Part shown: piece by piece, positions 7,171 to 13,330 of the stretch
Numbering within the stretch: position 1 is the stretch's first letter
Layout of the letters: every line of letters begins with the position of its first letter
Assembly: GCF_946479715.1 (NCBI RefSeq)
Contig: NZ_CAMLHF010000119.1
Span: 1 to 16,765, forward strand
DNA: 16,765 nt
Reading direction: 5' to 3'
Origin: an uncultured Pedobacter sp.
Lineage (GTDB): Bacteria; Bacteroidota; Bacteroidia; Sphingobacteriales; Sphingobacteriaceae
Program-made: the position numbers and the translations under genes
Notes under the pieces: generated by a model
Databases searched by the model: none
Told to the model about the DNA's origin: nothing
What the model saw: only the letters and a program-made list of their open reading frames with translations

Positions 7171-7896
7171 ATGCTGCATAAAACCAGGGGGATTGTTTTA
7201 AAAACCACACTCTATAGCGAAAGTAGTGTAGTTGTACAAATCTTTACCGAAAAGTTTGGCATCCAGTCTTACATGATCAATGGCGTTAAAAAGCCTAGGG
7301 CAAAGATCAGAATGAATATGCTCCAGCCATTACATCTTGTAGATATGGTGGTTTATCATAAAACCAACACCAGTATACAGCGTGTTTGGGAGCTCAGGCC
7401 ATCTCCTATTTTTTGTAGTATTCCTTACGACATCATAAAAAGTACAATGGCAATCTTCCTAAATGAAGTATTGTACAAGAGCATAAGACAGCAAATGGCA
7501 GATGAGCACCTATTTGATTTTATATTTAGTGCTATTTGCTGGCTCGATGAAAACAGTGAAACAAACGTAAATTTCCATCTTGCATTTTTGCTCAAACTAT
7601 CAAGGTATTTGGGATTTGCGCCCAGTATGCAAACTAAAAGCGACCAGAGTTATTTTGATTTACAGGAAGGAGAATTTAAGTCGACGCTCCCAGTACATCC
7701 CCATTATTTAGAAAAATCAGATGCGATTCTGTTTATTTCTTTGTTTACTTCACCTTTTGAAAAAATAAATCAAATAAAATTAGAAAATAAAACAAGACGA
7801 TTCATTTTAGATAAAATATTGATTTACTACACTTTACACACAGCATCTTTTGGAGATATTCGTTCGCATCAAGTTTTAGAGGATGTACTCTCTTAA
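7171..7896 (+). CDS. recO: DNA repair protein RecO
   Basis: 241 residues, usual RecO size. RecO helps RecR load RecA onto SSB-coated single-stranded DNA in RecFOR recombination and anneals strands. The N-terminal OB fold is clear: LHKTRGIVLKTTLYSESSVVVQIFTEKFG (2-30) and MINGVKKPRAKIRMNMLQPL. The helical C-terminal domain contains FHLAFLLKLSRYLGFAPS and YFDLQEGEF. The four zinc-finger cysteines of the Deinococcus/Bacillus type are absent (only isolated C90 and C127 area cysteines), as in E. coli RecO. The start is the ATG 3 nt after the kinase stop; the tRNA promoter begins 16 nt after the recO stop. Confidence 0.94.
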   Translation: MLHKTRGIVLKTTLYSESSVVVQIFTEKFGIQSYMINGVKKPRAKIRMNMLQPLHLVDMVVYHKTNTSIQRVWELRPSPIFCSIPYDIIKSTMAIFLNEVLYKSIRQQMADEHLFDFIFSAICWLDENSETNVNFHLAFLLKLSRYLGFAPSMQTKSDQSYFDLQEGEFKSTLPVHPHYLEKSDAILFISLFTSPFEKINQIKLENKTRRFILDKILIYYTLHTASFGDIRSHQVLEDVLS

Positions 7897-7911
7897 AATA
7901 TTACAAAAGTT

Positions 7912-7941
7912 TTGGAGTTTTAAATTAGAGGTGTATATTTG
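7912..7941 (+). promoter_or_regulatory. Consensus promoter of the tRNA-Val pair
   Basis: TTG (7912-7914), exactly 19 nt spacer, TATATTTG (7934-7941). This is a full match to the Bacteroidota TTG-N19-TAnnTTTG consensus and the best promoter in the window. Transcription should begin near 7946-7948, at the small hairpin that follows. Confidence 0.75.
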
Positions 7942-7945
7942 CACT

Positions 7946-7960
7946 CCCTAACAATTAGGG
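7946..7960 (+). other. Hairpin at the predicted 5' end of the tRNA transcript
   Basis: CCCTAA-CAA-TTAGGG is a perfect 6-bp stem with a 3-nt loop, located just where transcription from the tRNA promoter should start. It could protect or mark the 5' end of the precursor. Confidence 0.4.
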
Positions 7961-7972
7961 ATTAATACAGCT

Positions 7973-8001
7973 TACTCAGCTGGCCTTTTGGCAAAAGAGT
8001 A
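7973..8001 (+). other. Leader hairpin, copy 1
   Basis: Outer stem TACTC (7973-7977) pairs with GAGTA (7997-8001); inner stem GCC (7983-7985) pairs with GGC (7990-7992) around TTTT. An alternative CTTTT/AAAAG pairing is possible. Compared with copy 2, two inner C-G pairs have become T-A pairs, which supports selection for RNA structure. Confidence 0.5.
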
Positions 8002-8010
8002 GAACCAAAG

Positions 8011-8088
8011 GGGAGATTAGCTCAGCTGGTTCAGAGCACCTGCCTTACAAGCAGGGGGTCACTGGTTCGAACCCAGTATCTCCCACCA
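8011..8088 (+). tRNA. tRNA-Val (anticodon TAC), copy 1
   Basis: Cloverleaf read by eye: acceptor GGGAGAT pairs with ATCTCCC (7 bp), D arm GCTC/GAGC, anticodon arm CCTGC-CTTACAA-GCAGG with anticodon TAC, T arm ACTGG-TTCGAAC-CCAGT, discriminator A, and CCA encoded at 8086-8088. It reads GUA and, with wobble modification, other Val codons. Confidence 0.96.
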
Positions 8089-8089
8089 A

Positions 8090-8112
8090 AACCTAACGAG
8101 GATTCGAAGGTT
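8090..8112 (+). other. Hairpin between the two tRNA units
   Basis: AACCT (8090-8094) pairs with AGGTT (8108-8112) and, inside it, CGA (8097-8099) with TCG (8104-8106) around GGAT. There is no U tract, so it is not an intrinsic terminator; it may help separate or process the two tRNA precursors. Confidence 0.3.
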
Positions 8113-8125
8113 ATTAACAACAGCT

Positions 8126-8155
8126 TACTCAGCTGGTTTTTTAAACAAAAGAGTA
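8126..8155 (+). other. Leader hairpin, copy 2
   Basis: Outer stem TACTC (8126-8130) pairs with GAGTA (8151-8155). Inner stem GTTT (8136-8139) pairs with AAAC (8143-8146) around TTT. The inner stem replaces the G-C-rich stem of copy 1 while keeping pairing. Confidence 0.5.
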
Positions 8156-8163
8156 GAACTAAG

Positions 8164-8241
8164 GGGAGATTAGCTCAGCTGGTTCAGAGCACCTGCCTTA
8201 CAAGCAGGGGGTCACTGGTTCGAACCCAGTATCTCCCACCA
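8164..8241 (+). tRNA. tRNA-Val (anticodon TAC), copy 2
   Basis: Identical to copy 1 over all 78 nt, including encoded CCA (8239-8241). It is followed after 3 nt by the terminator stem. Confidence 0.96.
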
Positions 8242-8244
8242 TTT

Positions 8245-8281
8245 AAAACCTTTAGATCAATCTAAAGGTTTTTTTGTTTTT
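8245..8281 (+). terminator. Intrinsic terminator of the tRNA-Val pair
   Basis: A 13-bp perfect stem, AAAACCTTTAGAT (8245-8257) with ATCTAAAGGTTTT (8260-8272), with a very small loop, runs into a T tract (8269-8275, then GTTTTT). It closes the tRNA transcript. Confidence 0.88.
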
Positions 8282-8365
8282 ATAACCATCCCGATCGGTT
8301 AAGCGCTCCTTTATCTTTAACAGTACCACATCCCAACGTAATTTCATTCAAGTTACAGTATAAAT

Positions 8366-8390
8366 CCATGTTTTTATCGGGAAAACATGG
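8366..8390. repeat. Inverted repeat CCATGTTTT / AAAACATGG
   Basis: Perfect 9-bp arms (8366-8374 and 8382-8390) around a 7-nt centre TATCGGG. The right arm's ATGG is also the start of the first 11-bp direct repeat, so the two elements overlap and may be one compound protein-binding site. Confidence 0.75.
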
Positions 8391-8430
8391 ACTAGACATG
8401 GACTTACTATGGACTCAACATGGACTTTAG
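8387..8430. repeat. Four 11-bp direct repeats with core ATGGACT
   Basis: Units start at 8387, 8398, 8409 and 8420, each ATGGACT plus four variable bases (AGAC, TACT, CAAC, TTAG). The spacing is exactly 11 bp, about one helical turn, so all cores face the same side of the DNA. This looks like an array of binding sites for a transcription factor. The family is unknown; LytTR-type regulators bind spaced direct repeats but the match is only general. Confidence 0.75.
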
Positions 8431-8519
8431 CAAAATAGTATTTACACAAGGTATAACCCCTATCCATAACCGGATTATTCCACATAAAAATAATATAACT
8501 TATCAATTATTTAGTTGTC

Positions 8520-8543
8520 ATTATTAGTACTTTTACTAATAAT
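8520..8543. repeat. 10-bp inverted repeat just before the acyltransferase start
   Basis: ATTATTAGTA (8520-8529) and TACTAATAAT (8534-8543) form a perfect inverted repeat around CTTT, 16 nt before the ATG at 8560. It may be an operator or an mRNA hairpin controlling translation. It also explains why the frame upstream of 8560 looks open: the hydrophobic LLVLLLII stretch is simply the repeat read in frame. Confidence 0.6.
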
Positions 8544-8559
8544 AGCGCAACTAGATGAA

Positions 8560-9810
8560 ATGAAAAGAAAACTATCTTTAATTGAAGGGACCATGTATGC
8601 CGGTGGCAAAACAGCTGTAAATGTTGTTTCCTCTGTTACAATTAAAGGTGTAGTTCAGGAATCTGACCTACACGCCTCACTATTAAAGATTCAGGCCAGG
8701 CACCCCTTGCTAAGCAGTAATGTTTGGGAAGATGAATTAGGAATCCATTATTTTGTTGAGCAGAATCCGGTTCAAAGAATTGCCCTCCGCATAGTTAACC
8801 GACAAACAGACCAGGATTGGGAAAGGGAATCTATCACAGAATGCCTTACCCCATTTAACACTAAGAATGATACTTTGGTTAGGTTAGTGTGGTTAAAATC
8901 AGAAAGTTTTTCGGACCTGATTATTGTTGGCCATCATTGCATATGTGATGGCAGATCTATCCTGAACCTTATGGATGAAATATTGTCTTTGTTAGGCGAT
9001 CCGGAAAAAGAAATAGGTGCCTATAAATCCTTTTCCTCTATACAGGATTTTATTCCTGCCGAAATTCGGGAAAGCAAGGCAAACAAGCTAAAGATTCAAT
9101 TATTTTCTAAAGTTGCAAAGCTTGCCTTACTTGCCGTGGCCTTTAAAAAAGAGATTAAAAGAGAAAAACCATTTTTTTTACATTGGAAACTTAGCAAAGA
9201 GGAATCTTCGCTAATTATTGAAAAATGCAAATCTGAAGGGGCTTCTGTTCACGATGCACTAAGTGTAGCATTTTTAAGAGGGTTTAAAGAAATCAAAACC
9301 ATAAAATCGCACTCCAGACTTTATTGCGCAGTAGACATGCGGAAATTCCTGCCTGAGGTTAAAAGCAATATGCTCTTTGCTTTTCCGGCAATGGTTGGGC
9401 TCAATCTATCGAACAAAAAAACAGATGGTTTTTGGAATCAAACCCATGAATTTAAAAATGGCCTGGCAAAAAAAATAGATGAGATGAATGTAAATACCGT
9501 ATTGCTATACAGCGAGTGCCTTTTGCCTTCTTTACCTAGAATGACCAGATATGCCAAGGCTGATAAAGGAGCCCATGATTTTACTCTTTCAAACATGGGA
9601 AAGGTAAGCATCAGCGAAAAATATGGTGCTCTTGAAATCGAATCTTTGCAATCCCCTTCAACAATTTTTCCTTTCGGTAATCCAACAACCCTGTTTACAA
9701 CTTATTTTAAAGGTCAAATTGATTTCGTATTCACATCTGATGAGCATTTTATAAAACGGGAAGATGTGTTAGCCTTAAAAGAGAGTGCATTGAGTATGAT
9801 CATAAAATAA
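8560..9810 (+). CDS. Stand-alone condensation-domain acyltransferase
   Basis: 416 residues from the ATG at 8560. The frame is open from a TTG at 8515, but that part consists of the inverted repeat, and MKRKLSLIEGTMYAGG resembles the normal N-terminus. The catalytic motif HHCICDG (125-131) is the HHxxxDG of the NRPS condensation/PapA/alcohol acetyltransferase superfamily, with H126 the expected catalytic base. Later conserved points are VDMR (258-261) and DFTLSNMG (340-347). Its size equals one condensation domain with no adenylation or carrier domain here, so it probably transfers an acyl group from CoA or a separate carrier protein to a hydroxyl or amine. The substrate is unknown. The intergenic repeats upstream suggest tight regulation; the lipoprotein gene follows after 42 nt. 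Confidence 0.85.
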   Translation: MKRKLSLIEGTMYAGGKTAVNVVSSVTIKGVVQESDLHASLLKIQARHPLLSSNVWEDELGIHYFVEQNPVQRIALRIVNRQTDQDWERESITECLTPFNTKNDTLVRLVWLKSESFSDLIIVGHHCICDGRSILNLMDEILSLLGDPEKEIGAYKSFSSIQDFIPAEIRESKANKLKIQLFSKVAKLALLAVAFKKEIKREKPFFLHWKLSKEESSLIIEKCKSEGASVHDALSVAFLRGFKEIKTIKSHSRLYCAVDMRKFLPEVKSNMLFAFPAMVGLNLSNKKTDGFWNQTHEFKNGLAKKIDEMNVNTVLLYSECLLPSLPRMTRYAKADKGAHDFTLSNMGKVSISEKYGALEIESLQSPSTIFPFGNPTTLFTTYFKGQIDFVFTSDEHFIKREDVLALKESALSMIIK

Positions 9811-9852
9811 TTATTTATATTTAAATAACGTTGAAACTAACGAGATCAAACC

Positions 9853-10311
9853 ATGAAACTATTAAAATTAATCATCCTTTCTGCAGTTATATTAGCCTCC
9901 TGTTCTGGACAACCAGAAACCAAAAAATCATCTGAGCAATCTATAAATGGAACTTGGAAACTTGTATCCGCAAAAGTGATAACCAAAGGTGATACCGTTA
10001 ATACTTTCCCCGTAGAGAATCAGGAGATGATTAAAGAATTTAATGATACACATTTTTCTTTTTTCAAACATGATGTTAACAAAGGAAAGGGCAAAGGGGC
10101 TATTTTCGATGCGGGTAGTGGCACATATACACTAAATGGAGATAAGTATGAAGAACATCTGCAATACTGTAGTTATAGAGATTGGGAAAATCTCAAATTC
10201 AGTTTTACATTAAAAATAAGCAATGATACATTGGTGCAACGTGGCATCGAAAAAATAGACAGCCTGAATGTTAACCATGAGATTGTAGAAACCTACGTTA
10301 AGTTACACTAG
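9853..10311 (+). CDS. Lipocalin-like lipoprotein
   Basis: 152 residues. The signal peptide ends in a lipobox, ILASC with C17, so the mature protein is membrane-anchored. The sequence after it, INGTWKLVSAKVITKGDTV (~31-49), is the typical opening strand of lipocalin-like domains of Bacteroidota, followed by alternating short strands (THFSFFKHD, SGTYTLNGDKYEEHLQY, LKFSFTLKISNDTLVQRGIE). It may bind a small hydrophobic ligand, but no ligand can be named. It ends 8 nt before the AraC-type regulator gene and is probably co-transcribed with it. The near-consensus TATATTTA at 9816-9823 might be its own -7 element. Confidence 0.75.
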   Translation: MKLLKLIILSAVILASCSGQPETKKSSEQSINGTWKLVSAKVITKGDTVNTFPVENQEMIKEFNDTHFSFFKHDVNKGKGKGAIFDAGSGTYTLNGDKYEEHLQYCSYRDWENLKFSFTLKISNDTLVQRGIEKIDSLNVNHEIVETYVKLH

Positions 10312-10319
10312 GATAAGGT

Positions 10320-11162
10320 ATGTTATTACCTACGGTGGGCATTGAACAGATCTTTAAACTTCCTTATACCGGGGAAGATTTTAAGTTGTTGCGTCATACC
10401 CCCATAAACATGCCCTCCATTCCGCATGCGCATAAGCATGATTTTTATATGCTCCTTATTATAGATCAAGGTAGTGGCACACATACCATAGATTTTAAAG
10501 AGCACAACGTTAATAACAAAATGGTGTTTTTTCTTGCACCCGGACAGGCCCATCAATGGGAGCTCTCTGAAAAAACATCGGGTTATCAGTTAATGTTTTC
10601 GCAGAAGTTTATGCTTCCGGGGAGTCTGCGGTTGCCATTTTTTAACTTGTCTGCCTCCCCTGTTCTTCATCTTAAAAATGATCAATATCAGGATCTTGTT
10701 CAGGAGCTAGAGCAAATATTAAAAGAATTGACTACCCCAGGGCAATTTGAAACTGAATTAATTCAAACCAGGTTACAAATTGTACTGATCTTATTGAAAA
10801 GATGGTATTCAGACTGTTTTGATCTGCAGGACTCTACTACCGACAATCGTCTGATTAATAATTTCCTCACACTTCTCGACCAGCATTATTCTGCCCGAAG
10901 TGAGGTATCGTTTTATGCCGAAGAGCTACATGTTACTGCTAATTATCTTAATCAAATTTGCAGGAAGAAATCAGGAATAACTGCCGGAGACCTTATTCGA
11001 GAGCGCATTTTGCTTGAAGCAAAACGAATGCTAACATTAACAAAACTTGATATTAAAGAAATTGCCTATTCTCTCGGGTTTAACGATACCTCTTATTTCT
11101 CCAGGTTTTTCAGAAAAAACACGAACGTTAGTCCCCAACAATTTCGAAAAACAAATAATTAG
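10320..11162 (+). CDS. AraC-family transcriptional regulator with cupin sensor domain
   Basis: 280 residues. The N-terminal cupin (~20-100) has PHAHKHDFYMLLIIDQGSGTH with H36, H38 and H40, and FFLAPGQAHQWEL with H78, the usual AraC_binding layout. The C-terminal double helix-turn-helix (~180-277) is clear: FYAEELHVTANYLNQICRKKSG, then IKEIAYSLGFNDTSYFSRFFRKNTNVSPQQFR, the classical second-helix signature. It is expected to be a ligand-responsive activator in the cytoplasm. Targets are unknown; candidates are the lipoprotein and acyltransferase genes just upstream. Start at the ATG 8 nt after the lipoprotein stop. Confidence 0.93.
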   Translation: MLLPTVGIEQIFKLPYTGEDFKLLRHTPINMPSIPHAHKHDFYMLLIIDQGSGTHTIDFKEHNVNNKMVFFLAPGQAHQWELSEKTSGYQLMFSQKFMLPGSLRLPFFNLSASPVLHLKNDQYQDLVQELEQILKELTTPGQFETELIQTRLQIVLILLKRWYSDCFDLQDSTTDNRLINNFLTLLDQHYSARSEVSFYAEELHVTANYLNQICRKKSGITAGDLIRERILLEAKRMLTLTKLDIKEIAYSLGFNDTSYFSRFFRKNTNVSPQQFRKTNN

Positions 11163-11209
11163 TCCCTTTATTGTGATAATCAGTCCTATTTAGCTGAGGC
11201 TTTAAGAAC

Positions 11210-11217
11210 TAAATTTG
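11210..11217 (+). promoter_or_regulatory. -7 element of the ankyrin gene
   Basis: TAAATTTG matches TAnnTTTG and ends 3 nt before the ATG at 11221, as at the DtxR-type gene. The transcript would be leaderless or nearly so. No good -33 TTG was found. Confidence 0.4.
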
Positions 11218-11220
11218 CAT

Positions 11221-11895
11221 ATGAATTTCCGAATCTTATCTGTCATCATCCTTACTTGCATTGCAATGAATGCTTGTTCGCAGAAAAAAAACATGGAACA
11301 AAACGAATTAGAAGTTTTTACAATCATAGCGGCAAACGACAGCACTAAGCTATCGCAATGGCTTTCTGTAAATAAGAACATTGAACTGCGCAACAGCAAA
11401 GGAGAAACACCTTTAATGAATGCCACTTATGGCAATCGTATTATACTTGCAAAAATGCTGATCGATGCCGGAGCCAATGTAAACCAACAAGACAATATGC
11501 TAAACAGCCCTTTTCTATACGCTGGGGCTTCAGGTTATCTCGAAATACTTCAGCTTTGCTTAAAAGCGGGAGCGAATTATAAAGTGTTTAACCGGTATAA
11601 CGGTACTGCGTTGATACCGGCATGCGAAAGGGGCCATATTGCAATAGTTACTGAATTACTAAAAGACAAAAACTATCCTATTGATCATATAAATAGATTA
11701 GGCTGGACAGCATTGCTGGAAGCCATTATTTTAGGTGATGGAAGCGATAAGTATGTAAAAATTGTTCAGCTTCTGGTAAACGCTGGCTGCGACATTAGCA
11801 TTAAAGATAAAGACGGCGTTGATGCACTTAGCCACGCCAAAAAAAGAAATTTTAAAGAAATAACAGCTGTTCTTGAAGAGGCAGCTAAGAAATAA
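11221..11895 (+). CDS. Exported ankyrin-repeat protein
   Basis: 224 residues from the ATG at 11221; a TTG at 11215 lies inside the -7 element and is unlikely as start. Residues 1-18 form a signal peptide ending in a weak lipobox-like AMNAC, so C19 may be lipidated, or signal peptidase I cuts nearby. The rest is about five ankyrin repeats: KGETPLMNATYGNRIILAKMLIDAGANVN, SPFLYAGASGYLEILQLCLKAGANYK, GTALIPACERGHIAIVTELL, GWTALLEAIILGD...VQLLVNAGCDISIKD, GVDALSHAKKRNFKEITAVLEE. Ankyrins bind proteins, so it probably acts as a periplasmic or surface partner. It ends 9 nt before the amidohydrolase gene, which suggests the two work together. Confidence 0.88.
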   Translation: MNFRILSVIILTCIAMNACSQKKNMEQNELEVFTIIAANDSTKLSQWLSVNKNIELRNSKGETPLMNATYGNRIILAKMLIDAGANVNQQDNMLNSPFLYAGASGYLEILQLCLKAGANYKVFNRYNGTALIPACERGHIAIVTELLKDKNYPIDHINRLGWTALLEAIILGDGSDKYVKIVQLLVNAGCDISIKDKDGVDALSHAKKRNFKEITAVLEEAAKK

Positions 11896-11904
11896 TCCTT
11901 CCTT

Positions 11905-13323
11905 ATGAAAAAACTAATATTCTCTATCCTTTTCTGTTTAACGGCCTCTGGGGTGTTTTCACAGAAAAAAGATGCTGATATAATTATCAAATCTGCAAAT
12001 ATCATTGATGTTAAAACAGGCAAAATAATTTCCGGAAAGGCCGTAGCTATTAAAGATGGGATGATCATTAACGTGTTTAATGAAAAGCTAATCAGCGGAT
12101 ACAATTCAAAACAAATATTGGATGCAAAAGGCAAGTATCTGATGCCGGGCCTTTGGGATATGCACATGCACTTTGGTGGTGGCGATTCATTAATCAACGA
12201 AAACAAGAATCTGTTACCGCTATTTCTGGCCTATGGTATAACAACCGTACGTGATGCTGCAGCTGACATTAGCCCCAGTGTATTACAATGGAGGGATGAA
12301 GTTGCTGCAGGAAAACTGCTGGGTCCATCCATTTTCACCTCTGGACCTAAACTAGAGGGCTACAAATCTGTTTGGAAGGGTGATATTGAAGTAGGAAATA
12401 CTAAAGAGATAGCGCAGGCTCTGGATTCTTTACAAAAAATGCGTGTTGATTTTGTTAAAATAACTGATAATACGCTAAAGCCCGATCTCTTTTTAGAAGC
12501 TATAAAACTAGCCCGTCAGCGTGGATATCGGGTATCTGCACATATTCCAAGTGCCTTAACGATGGAACAAATAGCAAATGCAGGTTTAAGCTCTGTTGAG
12601 CATTTAGGCTATGCGCTTAAAGCGGGATCAAAAGTAGAAAAAGAGATCTCGGCTGAAGTTGCATCGGGCACACTAAAAGGTAAAGCATTTAACCAAAAGG
12701 TTATGGATACTTTTGACGAAACAGCAGCCTTATCAACTTACAGAAATATGGCCAAGCATGGCATGTATGTTACACCAACACTTTCTCTAAACTATATCCT
12801 TACCTATTTTGAGAAAGACAATCATAAAAATGACAGCTACCTGCAGTATATAGGAAAAGGCCTACAAAAAACTTATGAAGGCCGTGTAAAAAGAGTTGAG
12901 CAAGATGATGCAGCAGCTATTGCTTTCAGACATCAGCTGTTTGAAAAAACCGTAACCACGCTCCCACTTCTGCAAAAAGCTGGTGTAAAAATATTGGCCG
13001 GTACGGATGCAGGTTATTTAAATTCTTATGTATATCCTGGTATTGGCCTTCATAAAGAATTAGAATTGCTTGTGAAATATGGTTTAACTCCGTTACAAGC
13101 TTTGCAAGCATCTGTTATCAATTCACCAGATTTTCTTGGCAAAAAAGAGTATGGAACCATTGCTCCGGGCAAAAAAGCAGATATATTATTACTTGACGAA
13201 AATCCTTTGAGCAACATAAGTGCTACTCAAAAGATTTTCACTGTAATTAAAGCAGGCAAAGTACTTAACAGAAAGACCCTTGATGATATGCTTGAACAAG
13301 TTAAGCAGTTAAGTGCCCAATAG
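11905..13323 (+). CDS. Secreted metal-dependent amidohydrolase
   Basis: 472 residues with a signal peptide (1-20, GVFSQ). The amidohydrolase TIM barrel shows H87-x-H89 in WDMHMHFG, a candidate carbamylated lysine K185 in DFVKITDN, H213 in SAHIPS, H233 in SVEHLGYAL and D368 in AGTDAGY, a full binuclear-metal set. The C-terminal GTIAPGKKADILLLDENPL is the usual return to the small beta domain. The enzyme hydrolyses C-N bonds of an imidazolonepropionase/prolidase-like substrate in the periplasm. The exact substrate is not readable, and a peptide or dipeptide is a guess. It follows the ankyrin gene by 9 nt; its stop is 7 nt from the convergent propeller gene with no obvious terminator. Confidence 0.92.
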   Translation: MKKLIFSILFCLTASGVFSQKKDADIIIKSANIIDVKTGKIISGKAVAIKDGMIINVFNEKLISGYNSKQILDAKGKYLMPGLWDMHMHFGGGDSLINENKNLLPLFLAYGITTVRDAAADISPSVLQWRDEVAAGKLLGPSIFTSGPKLEGYKSVWKGDIEVGNTKEIAQALDSLQKMRVDFVKITDNTLKPDLFLEAIKLARQRGYRVSAHIPSALTMEQIANAGLSSVEHLGYALKAGSKVEKEISAEVASGTLKGKAFNQKVMDTFDETAALSTYRNMAKHGMYVTPTLSLNYILTYFEKDNHKNDSYLQYIGKGLQKTYEGRVKRVEQDDAAAIAFRHQLFEKTVTTLPLLQKAGVKILAGTDAGYLNSYVYPGIGLHKELELLVKYGLTPLQALQASVINSPDFLGKKEYGTIAPGKKADILLLDENPLSNISATQKIFTVIKAGKVLNRKTLDDMLEQVKQLSAQ

Positions 13324-13330
13324 AAAGAGT

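Larger units (their letters stand above)
7968..8088 (+). repeat. Tandem tRNA unit, copy 1 (leader plus tRNA)
   Basis: The 121-bp unit is repeated at 8121-8241. The tRNA parts are identical; the 43-bp leaders share CAGCTTACTCAGCTGG at the left end and CAAAAGAGTAGAAC at the right but differ in the middle. The copies are separated by 32 nt. A local duplication of leader and tRNA together is the simplest explanation. Confidence 0.85.
8121..8241 (+). repeat. Tandem tRNA unit, copy 2 (leader plus tRNA)
   Basis: Second copy of the 121-bp unit at 7968-8088. The tRNA is unchanged; the divergence is confined to the centre of the leader and two or three positions next to the tRNA. Confidence 0.85.
8282..8559. 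other. Repeat-rich intergenic region before the acyltransferase gene
   Basis: No convincing gene on either strand. It holds the 8-bp palindrome CCGATCGG (8291-8298), a 9-bp inverted repeat (8366-8390), four 11-bp direct repeats (8387-8430) and a 10-bp inverted repeat (8520-8543). No full TTG-N19-TAnnTTTG promoter could be found. The density of symmetric and phased repeats suggests a regulatory region for the gene at 8560. Confidence 0.6.

Noticed and set aside
8090..8112. Intrinsic terminator after the first tRNA
   Set aside because: A hairpin is present but no T tract follows, so read-through to the second tRNA is expected.
7968..8241. Integration site of a mobile element between the tRNA genes
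   Set aside because: The 121-bp unit contains whole tRNAs, and no integrase or element ends are present; tandem duplication explains it.
8366..8430. CRISPR array
   Set aside because: Repeats of 7-11 bp with 4-bp variable parts are far too short for repeats and spacers, and no cas gene is present.
8515..8559. 45-nt N-terminal extension of the acyltransferase from TTG 8515
   Set aside because: The hydrophobic run is the inverted repeat read in frame, and the family-like N-terminus begins at ATG 8560.
11766..12206. 146-codon minus-strand frame
   Set aside because: Overlaps both the ankyrin and the amidohydrolase genes, which have intact motifs; its translation is compositionally odd and unrecognised.
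13324..13330. Bidirectional terminator between the convergent amidohydrolase and propeller genes
   Set aside because: The gap is only 7 nt and I found no stem with flanking T/A tracts.
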